Positions 43,496-52,194 are shown, counted from the stretch's first letter. The stretch is DNA of 64,000 nucleotides from Sphingomonas sp. Leaf339 (GCF_001426195.1 NZ_LMRS01000023.1:62001-126000); one strand, 5' to 3'. Notes: generated by a model from the letters alone, not told the origin. Numbers and translations are program-made.

Positions 43496-44773
43496 ATGGC
43501 CGCCGCTACCCTTCCGCTCGACACCATCGCCGATCCGGCACCGCGCCAGCCTCGTCGCTGGCTGCGCGGGCTGGGATGGGCGTTGGCCGTTATCGTCGCC
43601 CTGATCGTCGCCCTCTGGTTCCTGTTCACCAGCGCAGCGCCCGCCGTGCCGCCGATGCCCGCCCCCACCGCCGAACAGGCCGGCGCCGGGCGCGACGCCG
43701 TGATGCAGTTGCGTGGCGAGGGCAAAACGCCACGCGCCCATGGCATCCGCCTTGGCGCCGACGAGTTGCAGGGCATGGCCGCGCTCGCCAGCCATGGTTT
43801 CCGCCCCGCCCGCTTCGCCGTCACGCTGCGCGATCAGGCGGTGGCTGTCACGGTTAGCCGCGCCCTGCCGCTCGGTCGCTGGTTCAATGCCGATCTCGTC
43901 ACCGGCGGTCGCCAGACCGGTTTTCCCCACGCGCGGCTGCGGATCGGCAGTGTCACCTTTTCGCCCTTCTGGACGCGCAAGCTGATCGAGACCACCCGCC
44001 GCTTCGCGCTGTGGCGCGGGATCGAGGTCGGCCCGCTTGATACGCTGGTCCGCGGCATCGCGGTCGGCGGCGGCGAAGTCGCCGCCGTGGTCGATCTGCC
44101 CCGCCCGCCCGGCCCGATCGATGGCGCCGTCGCCACCCGTCTCTATTGCGCGCTCGCCGCCGCCCAGCGCCGCACGCCGTCGGACGATTTCGCGACGCAT
44201 GTCCGCCGCGTCTTCTCCGCTCCCAAAGGGGCCGAAACCGACGTCGTTCGCAACCGCGCCGCCTTCGTCGCGCTGGCGATCTTCCTGGTCGATGACCGCG
44301 TTGCGGAGCTGGCCGATGCCGCCACCGCCGGCATCGCCGCCTGCCACATCGCGCCGCCGACCGTCACGATTCACGGCCGCGCCGACCTGCCCAAACACTG
44401 GTCGCTCTCCGCCGCCATCGCCGCCGCCTCAGGCACACAGTTCGCGCAGGCGATCGGCGAATGGAAGGAACTGGCCGACAGCCTGTCGCCGCAATCCAGC
44501 TTCGCGATCGGCGATCCGTCCGGCTTCTCGTTCGTCGATGTTTCCGCCGACCGCGCCGGCTTCCGCGCCGCCGGCCGCGCCAACGAACCGGGCGAGGCCG
44601 CCCGCCTCGCCGCCGCCACGCCGGACCAGTTGCTGCCGCCCGTGCTGCTGAAACAGCCCGAAGGCATGAAGAAGGCCGCTTTCATCCGCGATTATGGCAG
44701 CATCACCGATCCGCGTTACACCGCGATGGTGGCAAAGATCGATGCGATCCTGAACACCGACACGATCGACTGA
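43496..44773 (+). CDS. Membrane-anchored protein of unknown function, 425 aa
   Basis: A 425-residue protein with a cytoplasmic basic start (PRQPRRWLRG), one membrane helix (LGWALAVIVALIVALWFLF, about 27-45), a short Pro/Ala linker and a large periplasmic alpha/beta domain rich in Arg and Ala. Segments such as MQLRGEGKTPRAHGIRLGAD, then ELQGMAALASHGFRPARFAV and SSFAIGDPSGFSFVDVSADR look conserved, the last resembling hydrophilic domains in other sphingomonad hypothetical proteins. I recognise no catalytic motif. It stands between GH115 and the thioesterase, 72 bp after GH115. Confidence 0.7.
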   Translation: MAAATLPLDTIADPAPRQPRRWLRGLGWALAVIVALIVALWFLFTSAAPAVPPMPAPTAEQAGAGRDAVMQLRGEGKTPRAHGIRLGADELQGMAALASHGFRPARFAVTLRDQAVAVTVSRALPLGRWFNADLVTGGRQTGFPHARLRIGSVTFSPFWTRKLIETTRRFALWRGIEVGPLDTLVRGIAVGGGEVAAVVDLPRPPGPIDGAVATRLYCALAAAQRRTPSDDFATHVRRVFSAPKGAETDVVRNRAAFVALAIFLVDDRVAELADAATAGIAACHIAPPTVTIHGRADLPKHWSLSAAIAAASGTQFAQAIGEWKELADSLSPQSSFAIGDPSGFSFVDVSADRAGFRAAGRANEPGEAARLAAATPDQLLPPVLLKQPEGMKKAAFIRDYGSITDPRYTAMVAKIDAILNTDTID

Positions 44774-44780
44774 CCCCCGG

Positions 44781-45185
44781 TCAGTCGCGCACCAGAAACG
44801 GCGCCGCGACCTCCGGTCGCACCCTCAGCAACCGGCCCGTCGCCCGGTCGATCAGCGCCCAGGTCGTCACCGCCGCCACCTTCACCCGGCCCGCGTCATC
44901 CACGAAGCGCACATGCCGGTCGAATCGCGCGCCCTTTGGCTCGCCGACCCATGTCTCGCCCGTCACCCGTCCACCTTCGGTCAGGTTGCCGCGATAATCG
45001 ATCTCGTGCCGGGTCACGACCCACGCATAGGCCGCCTGATGCTCGGCCGGCGCCACCGCCGCCCAGTGCGCGGTCGCCATGTCCTGAATCCAGCGCACCC
45101 ACACCGCGTTGTTCACATGCCCCAGCTCGTCGATATCCGCCGCCGCCGCGACGAAGTCCTGCCGGAACTGCACCCCCGCCGTCAT
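44781..45185 (-). CDS. Acyl-CoA thioesterase, 4HBT hotdog fold
   Basis: A 134-residue hotdog thioesterase: DIDELGHVNNAVWVRWIQDM (the 4HBT active-site helix, D-x-N/H-N-H pattern), VTRHEIDYRGNL, RFDRHVRFVDDAGRVKVAA and ALIDRATGRLLRV. It would hydrolyse acyl-CoA thioesters of undefined chain length. ATG 45185 overlaps the DedA stop (TGA at 45182-45184). Third gene of ptrB-DedA-thioesterase on the minus strand. Confidence 0.9.
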   Translation of the reverse strand: MTAGVQFRQDFVAAAADIDELGHVNNAVWVRWIQDMATAHWAAVAPAEHQAAYAWVVTRHEIDYRGNLTEGGRVTGETWVGEPKGARFDRHVRFVDDAGRVKVAAVTTWALIDRATGRLLRVRPEVAAPFLVRD

Positions 45186-45736
45186 ACCTCCCGCGCCCGC
45201 CACCAGCGGATCGCGATCACCAGCACCACCACCCCCGCGATGATCCCCAGCGTCTGCGGCGACGGCTTCAACCGCCCCATCAACGCCTCGATCCCGTCGC
45301 CGAATACATACCCCAGCGTCGTGAACAGCGTCCCCCACAGCGCCGCCGCCAGCAGGTTCAGCGGCAGGAACGTCCGCATCGCGACATTGGTGGTGCCGAC
45401 GGCGATCGGGCTGATCGTCCGCACGCCGTACAGGAATCGGAAGATCAGGATGAACCACGCCGGATGACGCTCGAACGCCGACAAAGCTCGGGCAAACGCC
45501 GGCCGGCCCATGATCCGCCGGACGCGCGGATGGTCGCGGTACCGCCGGCCGATCTGGAAGAATATCTGGTCCGCCACAAACGACCCCGCCACCGCCGCTA
45601 AGATCGCGCCCCATAAAGGCACGATACCCTGATGCGCGAGCAGCCCGCCCGTCACCACCACGGTCTCGCCCTCCACGCCCGCGCCGACGAAGATCGCCGC
45701 CAGGCCATAGCGCGCCAGGAACGCCTCGATCGCCAC
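45182..45736 (-). CDS. DedA-family membrane protein
   Basis: A 184-residue membrane protein of the DedA (SNARE-associated/VTT) family, which includes undecaprenyl- or phospholipid flippases. Signature: GAGVEGETVVVTGGLLAHQG, then GSFVADQIFFQIGRRYRDH, and the basic FRFLYGVRTISPIAVG with conserved Arg and Pro. About five helices. GTG start at 45736, directly after the oligopeptidase stop at 45737. Confidence 0.92.
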   Translation of the reverse strand: MAIEAFLARYGLAAIFVGAGVEGETVVVTGGLLAHQGIVPLWGAILAAVAGSFVADQIFFQIGRRYRDHPRVRRIMGRPAFARALSAFERHPAWFILIFRFLYGVRTISPIAVGTTNVAMRTFLPLNLLAAALWGTLFTTLGYVFGDGIEALMGRLKPSPQTLGIIAGVVVLVIAIRWWRAREV

Positions 45737-47824
45737 CTATTCGGCGATCCCGAGCTGCCACAGCACGAACGCATGCTCCTCGGCCACTTCGCGCAAGCTC
45801 TCGAACCGGCCCGACTTGCCGCCATGCCCCGCGCCCATATTGGTCTTCAGCAGCAGTACATTGGCGTCCGTCTTCGTGGCGCGCAGCTTCGCCGCCCACT
45901 TCGCCGGCTCCCAATACGTCACGCGCGGATCGTTCAGGCCGCCGCTGATGAACAACGGCGGGTAATCCTGCGCCACGACATTGTCGTACGGGCTGTATGA
46001 GCGGATCAGCGCGAACGCGTCGGCATCCTCGATCGGATTGCCCCATTCCGGCCATTCACCCGGCGTCAGCGGCAGGTCCGCGTCCATCATGGTGTTCAGC
46101 ACGTCGACGAACGGCACGTCCGCCACCACCGCGCCCCACAATCCGGGATCGGAATTGGCCACCGCGCCCATCAGCTCGCCACCCGCCGAACCGCCCGCGA
46201 TTGCGATCCGCCCCTCGCCCGTCCAGCCGCCCGCGACCAGCCCGCGCGCCACATCGACGAAGTCATTGAACGTGTTCGTGCGCTTCTCCAGCTTGCCGTC
46301 CAGATACCATTGCTGGCCCAGATCGTCGCCGCCCCGGATATGCGCGATCGCAAAGGCGAAGCCGCGATCGAGCAGGCTCAGCCGCCCGGTCGAGAACCCC
46401 GGCGGGATCGCCATGCCGTACGCGCCATACGCGTAGAGATAGAGCGGCCCCGTCCCGTCGCGCACGAAGCCCGCCGGATACACGATCGACACCGGCACCT
46501 CCGTCCCGTCGCGCGCCGCGATCTTCACCCGTTCGGTTCGATAGCGACCGGCGTCATAGCCCGACGGAATCTCCTGCACCTTCAGTGTCGTCAGCTCGCC
46601 CGTCGCGACGTCGTAATCGAACACCGTCCCCGGCGTCACCATCGACTCATATCCCATGCGCAGCACGGTCTGGTCGTATTCGGGGTTGTCGCCCATGCCC
46701 GCGGCATAGCTCGCCTCCGGGAACGCCACGCGCTGCACCGGCACGCTCGAATCATAGCGGTGGATCTCGATCTGATCGAGCCCGTCCTCACGCCCCTCGA
46801 CGATGAAGAAATCGCGATAGCAATCGACACCCGTCATATAGAAATGCGCGCTCGGCCCGATCAGCTCGGCCCACTCGCCCGGCGCGTCGATCGATGCGGT
46901 GCACAGGCGGAATTGCGGATCTATGTCGTTGGTGTGGATGAACAGCGTGCCCTGATGCTCGTCCACGTCATATTCGCGCCCCGGCTGGCGCGCCGACACC
47001 AGGATCGGCGTCGCGGTCGGGTCGTTCACCGGCACCAGCCGGATCTCGCTCGTCACATGGTCGCCCGTGCCGATCACGATCCATTGCCGCGACCCCGTTT
47101 CGCCCACCGACACGCGGAAGCCCTCGTCGGCCTCCTTGTACAGCTCGATATCGTCCGCCACCGGCGTCCCCAATCGGTGCAGCCGTGCATTGTCCGTCCG
47201 CCACTGTTCGTTGGCCAGACCATAGAGGAACGCGCTGTCGTCCGCCGTCCACACGATGTCCGACAACATGCCTGGGATCACCTCGGGCAGATGCTCGCCG
47301 GTGGTCAGATCCTTGACCCGCACCGTGAACCGCTCCGACCCATTGTCGTCGATCGCATAGGCCAGCAGATTGCCGCCATTGCTGATCGAAAACGCGCCGA
47401 GCCGGAAATATTCCTTCCCCTCCGCCAGCGCCGGCTCATCCAGCAACAGCTCGTCGTCGCCGCCGGCCACGGGCTTGCGCCACCATTTGCGATACTGACC
47501 GCCCGTCTCGAACGCGGTCCAGTACAGCCAGTCGCCGTCCTTCTGCGGCACCGAGGAATCGTCCTCCTTGATGCGCGCCTTCATCTCCTCGTACAGCCGG
47601 TCGATCAGCGGCCGGTGCGGGGCCATCACCGCCTCGAAATACGCATTCTCGTCCTTCAGGTAATCGAGGATCGCCGCATCCTCGACCTCGTCCGGATAGG
47701 CCGCGTCCTTCAGCCATGCATAGGGATCGTCCACCGTCACCCCGTGCGCGGTGTAGCTGTACGGGCGGACAGCCGCGACAGGCGGCGTCGGCAGCGCAGC
47801 GGCGGTAATGGTTGGTTCGGTCAT
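45737..47824 (-). CDS. ptrB: Oligopeptidase B (S9A serine peptidase)
   Basis: A 695-residue prolyl-oligopeptidase-family enzyme cleaving small peptides after Arg or Lys. An N-terminal seven-bladed propeller (DPYAWLKDAAYPDEVEDAAI, EYFRLGAFSISNGGNLLAYA) caps a C-terminal alpha/beta hydrolase with the nucleophile in IAGGSAGGELMGAV, a conserved RGGDDLGQQWYLDGKLEKR and PFVDVLNTMMDADLPLTPGE, Asp region near NDPRVTYWEPAKW and catalytic His in GAGHGGKSGRFESL. Cytoplasmic. It leads the minus-strand operon with DedA and the thioesterase. Confidence 0.95.
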   Translation of the reverse strand: MTEPTITAAALPTPPVAAVRPYSYTAHGVTVDDPYAWLKDAAYPDEVEDAAILDYLKDENAYFEAVMAPHRPLIDRLYEEMKARIKEDDSSVPQKDGDWLYWTAFETGGQYRKWWRKPVAGGDDELLLDEPALAEGKEYFRLGAFSISNGGNLLAYAIDDNGSERFTVRVKDLTTGEHLPEVIPGMLSDIVWTADDSAFLYGLANEQWRTDNARLHRLGTPVADDIELYKEADEGFRVSVGETGSRQWIVIGTGDHVTSEIRLVPVNDPTATPILVSARQPGREYDVDEHQGTLFIHTNDIDPQFRLCTASIDAPGEWAELIGPSAHFYMTGVDCYRDFFIVEGREDGLDQIEIHRYDSSVPVQRVAFPEASYAAGMGDNPEYDQTVLRMGYESMVTPGTVFDYDVATGELTTLKVQEIPSGYDAGRYRTERVKIAARDGTEVPVSIVYPAGFVRDGTGPLYLYAYGAYGMAIPPGFSTGRLSLLDRGFAFAIAHIRGGDDLGQQWYLDGKLEKRTNTFNDFVDVARGLVAGGWTGEGRIAIAGGSAGGELMGAVANSDPGLWGAVVADVPFVDVLNTMMDADLPLTPGEWPEWGNPIEDADAFALIRSYSPYDNVVAQDYPPLFISGGLNDPRVTYWEPAKWAAKLRATKTDANVLLLKTNMGAGHGGKSGRFESLREVAEEHAFVLWQLGIAE

Positions 47825-47949
47825 TCATGCCCCATAACGCCTGCGCGCCGCCGGAACATCCTACTTCCGTCGATCCGCCCCCGTACCGGGTCGACGTCTT
47901 GGGTCCGGTCATCTTGCATACAGGCAGCCTGCGCTATCATCATCGTTCG

Positions 47950-48567
47950 ATGATCCCCGACCCGGTCTCCCATCCCACGCTCTACGCCGCCGTGATCGCG
48001 GTCGTCGCGGTGTTGATGCTCGCGCGGCGCCTGATGATCGTGCGGCTGGCGGTGCAGGTCGTCACCTGGGGCGCGATCGCGCTGCTGTTGTTGACGGTGC
48101 TGGGCCAGCGGGCGGAATTCGACCCCTATCTCGGCCGCGTGACCCGGTTCCTGAAGCTGGAGGACCAGCGCGTCGTCGGCGACACGATGCGCGTCAGGAT
48201 GAGCCCCGACGGCCATTTCTGGGTCCGCGTGCGGATCGGCGAGACCGAACGGCGGATGCTGGTCGACAGCGGCGCCACCGTCACCGCCATCTCGACCCGC
48301 ACCGCCGCCGCCGCCGGCCTGTCGGTCGGTGAGGGGATCGTCCCCATCCTGCTGCGCACCGCCAACGGCACCGTGCAGGCCCAGACGACCAGCGTCGACG
48401 AACTGCGCCTCGGCAACATCGTCGCCCGCGACCTGTCCGTCGTCGTCTCCCCCGCCTTCGGCGACATCAACGTGATCGGCATGAACTTCCTGTCCAGACT
48501 GAAATCCTGGCGCGTCGAGGACAACACGCTGATCCTCGTCCCCCACCACCCCCAGCCAAACACCTGA
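47950..48567 (+). CDS. Membrane-tethered retropepsin-like aspartic protease (TIGR02281 family)
   Basis: A 205-residue protein with two N-terminal membrane helices (YAAVIAVVAVLMLARRLM; LAVQVVTWGAIALLLLTVLG) and a C-terminal periplasmic aspartyl-protease domain. It has the active-site loop MLVDSGATVTAISTRTA and the second hydrophobic-glycine element FGDINVIGMNFLSRL. One DSG per chain implies a homodimer like retropepsin. TIGR02281-type proteins are widespread in alphaproteobacteria; physiological substrate unknown. Divergent from oligopeptidase B across 125 bp. Confidence 0.88.
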   Translation: MIPDPVSHPTLYAAVIAVVAVLMLARRLMIVRLAVQVVTWGAIALLLLTVLGQRAEFDPYLGRVTRFLKLEDQRVVGDTMRVRMSPDGHFWVRVRIGETERRMLVDSGATVTAISTRTAAAAGLSVGEGIVPILLRTANGTVQAQTTSVDELRLGNIVARDLSVVVSPAFGDINVIGMNFLSRLKSWRVEDNTLILVPHHPQPNT

Positions 48568-48571
48568 AAAT

Positions 48572-48660
48572 CCCTCTCCCCTCGGGAGCGTCGGGTGAAC
48601 AGTGCCCCGCACTGTTCACCCGACGCTGGAGGGAGGCGCGCAGCGTCGGAAGGGTGAGGG
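48572..48660. repeat. Palindromic repeat copy 3 with nested 37-bp hairpin
   Basis: CCCTCTCCC ... GGGAG, then an inserted 37-bp perfect hairpin at 48589-48625 (17-bp arms CGTCGGGTGAACAGTGC and its complement, loop CCC), then CTGGAGGGAGG and GGAAGGGTGAGGG. Without the insert it matches the plain element at 40852. It starts 5 bp after the retropepsin-like gene. This opens the only gene-free stretch over 300 bp in the window (48568-49006); the rest of it is the composite repeat at 48723 and unremarkable spacer. Confidence 0.8.
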
Positions 48661-48722
48661 TGGCCCAAGGCGATCACTCTGACAGGAACGGGCAGCAAGA
48701 CTCCGAACCTCAAAACAGGATG

Positions 48723-48955
48723 TTCACGCGAAGCCGCAAAGCCGCGAAGCAGAAAAAGTGATGTTCACGCGGAGACGCGGAGACGCGGAGGGGTTACGCC
48801 CGGTGAAACATCATCCACCTCATCCGCGCCACCCATATCGGCTCGCCCGGTAACTGCCCGCACGATAACCCAAAACGAAATCTCCGCGCCTCCGCGTCTC
48901 CGCGTGAATCACCTCCTTCTGCACTTCTCTTCGCGCCTTCGCGCCTTCGCGTGAA
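48723..48955. repeat. Composite inverted repeat with tandem CGCGRAG units
   Basis: Left arm 48723-48790 and inverted right arm 48882-48955 are copies of one bipartite element: TTCACGCGAAG plus two further CGC-R-AAG units, a purine-rich spacer, then TTCACGCGGAG plus two CGCGGAG units. The 91-bp centre has no ORF. The right-arm spacer read on the minus strand contains GAAGGAGGTGATTCACG; on the plus strand this is ATCACCTCCTTCT, nearly the 3' end of 16S rRNA. A half-unit solo copy is at 34331. Confidence 0.8.
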
Positions 48956-49006
48956 CCCACACACCCCTGTCCTACACCCCCCGCATCTGGCAAAAGCCAT
49001 CACCTG

Positions 49007-50813
49007 ATGACCACCCGCCACACCACCGGCGTTATAATCGCCCCCACGCGCGGGCGGGCGCGCCCCTCGCCCGCCAGCGTCTCGACGGCTTCGTCATCCC
49101 CCTGACCGACGAGCATCTGAGCGAATATGTCGGCGCCTATGCGCAGCGGCTGGCATGGCTGACCGGCTTTCAGGGTTCCGCCGGCACTGCCGTCGTCCTG
49201 CCCGCCGATGCGGCGATCTTCACCGATGGCCGCTACACGTTGCAGGTGCGCGAACAGGTATCGGGTGACGACTGGCAGTTCGTCAGCGTGCCGCAGACCT
49301 CGGTCGCGGGCTGGCTGGGCGAGCATGTCGATGGCGGCGCGCGCATCGGTTACGATCCCTGGCTCCACACCCGCGCCTGGGTGGACGAGGCCAGCGCCGC
49401 GCTGGCGGATCGGGGCGCCGTGCTGGTGCCGGTCGATACCAACCCGATCGATGCGGCCCCGCCCCGTCGCCCGCGATCATGACGGTCCATCACGACGACT
49501 TCGCCGGCGCCTCTTCCGCCGCCAAGCGCGCGGCGATCGGTGACTGGCTGATCGACAAGCGCGCCGATGCGGTGGTGCTGTCGGCGCTCGATTCTATCGC
49601 GTGGCTGCTCAACGTCCGCGGCGGCGATGTCGATCATACTCCCGTCGCGCTCGCCTATGCGATCGTCCACGCCGATGGCGCCACCGACCTGTTCGTCGCC
49701 CCCGACAAGATCGACGACGCGGTCCGCCAGCATCTCGGCAATTCGGTGCGCCTGCACGACCGCACCCGGTTCGAATCGACCCTGCGCGATTTCGCCGGCC
49801 GCCGCGTCGTCGCCGACCCCGCCGGCTCGGTCGCCGCGATCGTCTATGCGCTGGAGGCGGGCGGCGCCACCGTCATCGCGCAGCGCGATCCGGTGCTGCT
49901 GGCCAAATCGATCAAGAACCCCGCCGAGATCGCCGGCCACCGCGCCGCCTCCGCGCGCGACGGTGCCGCCCTCACCCGTTTCCTCCATTGGGCCGCGACC
50001 ACCTGTCCGGCCGGCACCGAGACCGAGCTGTCCGCGGCCGCGAAGCTGCTCGAATGCCGCCAGGCGTCCGGCCTGCTGCGCGACACCAGCTTCTCGACCA
50101 TCTCCGCCACCGGCGCGCATGGGGCGATCCCGCATTATCACGTCACCGACGAATCGGACGCGACGATCGAACCCGGCCATCTCTTCCTGATCGACTCGGG
50201 CGGCCAATATGCCGATGGCACCACCGACGTCACCCGCGTGCTGCCGATCGGCCCGCCGACGCCGGACATGCGCGATCGCTTCACCCGCGTGCTGAAGGGT
50301 CATATCGCCATCGCGACCGCCGTTTTCCCGGACGGGACGATGGGCGGCCAGATCGACGCGTTCGCCCGCCGGCCGCTCTGGGAAGCAGGCCTAGATTACG
50401 GTCATGGCACCGGGCACGGCATCGGCGCCTATCTGTCGGTCCATGAAGGCCCGCAACGCATCGCGAATCCAGCCTATCCCGGCGGTCAGGCGCTCGAACC
50501 GCTGCGCGCCGGCATGCTGCTGTCGAACGAGCCCGGTTACTACAAGGCGGGCGAATACGGCATCCGGATCGAGAATCTGGTGCTGGTCGAACCCCGCGCC
50601 ATCCCCGGCGGCGATCCCGATCGTGTCATGCTGGGATTCGAGACGCTCACCTTCGCCCCGATCGAGCGGGATCTGATCGATCCGGCCCTATTGACTGTCG
50701 ATGAGCTTTCATGGCTCAATGCCTATCACGCCAAGGTGACGCAGATCATCGGCCCCCTTGTAGAGGATGAGGTGAAGGCATGGCTTTTGGAAAAATGTGC
50801 GCCCGTCGGCTGA
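49007..50813 (+). pseudogene. pepP: Aminopeptidase P (M24 Xaa-Pro aminopeptidase), apparently frameshifted twice
   Basis: The product would be about 600 residues, removing N-terminal residues that precede proline. Three frames are needed. ATG 49007 opens MTTRHTT in one frame. The N-terminal creatinase domain (RLDGFVIPLTDEHLSEYVGA, AWLTGFQGSAGTAVVLP, FTDGRYTLQVREQV) runs in a second frame to a TGA at 49480-49482. The catalytic domain runs in a third, open from 49479 to 50813: LLNVRGGDVDHTPVALAYA, then FLIDSGGQYADGTTDVTRV, GTGHGIGAYLSVHEGPQ, LLSNEPGYYKAGEYGIRIEN, with the metal ligands D, D, H, E, E present. The shifts lie near 49010-49070 and near 49455 in GC-rich sequence, so sequencing error is possible; otherwise a recent pseudogene. 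Confidence 0.75.
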
Positions 50814-50914
50814 TGTTCGCGCTTGCGGTACTCGGTGTCGGCTGCGGCGCCTCGTTCGCCGCCTGGGAAGCGGCCGGTATCGCCACCTACGCCGCCGGGT
50901 CCTTCGTCCGATGA
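50780..50914 (+). CDS. Possible small membrane protein, 44 aa
   Basis: A 44-codon frame that starts inside the 3' end of the aminopeptidase P gene (ATG 50780 behind GAGGTGAAGG): a basic start (FGKMCARR), a hydrophobic segment LMFALAVLGVGCGASFAAW and a short tail ending GSFVR. Signal-anchor or small secreted protein. Supported by its ribosome binding site and hydrophobicity only. Overlaps the minus-strand small gene by 28 bp. Confidence 0.4.
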   Translation: MAFGKMCARRLMFALAVLGVGCGASFAAWEAAGIATYAAGSFVR

Positions 50915-51027
50915 GGATCGACCGGCTCGCCTGACGCCTCTACCCCCCGCGCCTGTATCTTGCGCTTCCGAAGGTTCGCCCTCAGCGCGGCGGCCATTCG
51001 TTCGACCTTTTCCTCGTCCTTCGTCAT
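50887..51027 (-). CDS. Small basic conserved-type protein, 46 aa
   Basis: A 46-codon frame from ATG 51027: MTKDEEKVERMAAALRANL, RKRKIQARGVEASGEPV, then a short tail. The 'D-E-E-K-x-E-R-x-A-A-A-L-R-A-N-L-x-x-R-K' amphipathic helix is a pattern I associate with a small sphingomonad protein of unknown function. No other candidate explains this gap upstream of tRNA-Thr. Confidence 0.6.
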   Translation of the reverse strand: MTKDEEKVERMAAALRANLRKRKIQARGVEASGEPVDPHRTKDPAA

Positions 51028-51110
51028 ACTACCGCCCTACTCCACCCACCAAAGCCTTGACAACACGCCCCGCCTCCGCTCTAGGCGCGCTTCGCCCGAA
51101 ACGGTCGAGT

Positions 51111-51185
<75 letters not shown>

Positions 51186-51192
51186 TTTTCCG

Positions 51193-52194
51193 CTAATTAT
51201 ATAGCGGCTCCAGCGCGAGCAGCGCAAAGGTCGCGAGCCAATGCTCGCCCATATAGGTATCGGCCAGATGCGGCAGGCTCGCCGCCAGATGTCGCTCGGC
51301 CGCCGCCTGCGCCGCATCATGCACGGGATGGTCCTCACCCAACCGCGCCGCGATCGTCCGCCAGCACCAGGCACGGCTGAGGTTCAGGCCATCGAGATGC
51401 GCGATCTTGCCGTCGTTGCGATCACTGACCATCGCCGGCGTGAACAGCGTCGTCGGTCGCCCCGCCGTCACCTCGGGCAGAAACGCATCGAACCAGTCGC
51501 GAAACGCCGGTGCCGGCAGTATCTCGGCCATTAGCAGCGCTTCACACAGCGCCGGCGACAGGAACTCGTCGCCGGCCGGTTCCCAGGCCTGGCAGTGGCG
51601 ATCCTCGGCGAACCAGCATCGCGCGCGCTCGCCGATCAACGCCGCCAATGCCGGATCGTGCGTCACCGCCCAGCGATGCGCCAATGTCAGCGCGAAGCCG
51701 GTGTTGAAATGCGTGCCGACCCGCAACGGATAGGTCAGCTTGGGCAGGAACGCCGCAAACCGCGCCGCGAACGCCGCCGCCAGCGGTGCCAGCACGTCGC
51801 CCCAAGGTTTGGAATGACGAACCGCCTCGTCATGCAGCGCCAGCGCCCATGCCCAACCATAAGGCCGCTCGAACCCGCCCGCATCGGGCCGCGCCAGATA
51901 GGCAAGCTCGCCCGCCATTTTCTCGGGCACCAGCATCCTGTCTGCCAGCACCGCGATCGACGCCGCCTCCGGCATCGTCGGGAACAGCCGGCGCAAGCGC
52001 AGCACCTGCCACCAGCCATGGACGCAGCTATGCCAGTCGAAACTGCCGTAAAATACCGGGTGTAGCGCCGATGGCGTCTCCGCATCCGCCGCTCCGTTCA
52101 ACACATGGTCCAGCTTGTGCGGATATTCCCGTGTCACATGGCCGAGCGTCAGTCGTGCAAACCGGCCGGCGGTGTTGGCATCGATCCCGGTCAT
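51193..52194 (-). CDS. DUF2891 protein, last gene of the 5-oxoproline operon
   Basis: A 333-residue, mostly helical, cytoplasmic protein of the DUF2891 family: REYPHKLDHVLNGAADA, LHPVFYGSFDWHSCVHGWWQ, LRVGTHFNTGFALTLAHRW, GDEFLSPALCEALLMAEIL and LDGLNLSRAWCWRTIAARL. The repeated aromatic/His motifs and helical repeats recall an (alpha/alpha)6 glycosidase- or epimerase-like barrel. Function unknown. Its start overlaps the DUF979 stop (ATGA). Because it terminates a 5-oxoprolinase/transport operon it probably acts on a related pyroglutamyl compound; this is inference. Confidence 0.88.
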   Translation of the reverse strand: MTGIDANTAGRFARLTLGHVTREYPHKLDHVLNGAADAETPSALHPVFYGSFDWHSCVHGWWQVLRLRRLFPTMPEAASIAVLADRMLVPEKMAGELAYLARPDAGGFERPYGWAWALALHDEAVRHSKPWGDVLAPLAAAFAARFAAFLPKLTYPLRVGTHFNTGFALTLAHRWAVTHDPALAALIGERARCWFAEDRHCQAWEPAGDEFLSPALCEALLMAEILPAPAFRDWFDAFLPEVTAGRPTTLFTPAMVSDRNDGKIAHLDGLNLSRAWCWRTIAARLGEDHPVHDAAQAAAERHLAASLPHLADTYMGEHWLATFALLALEPLYN

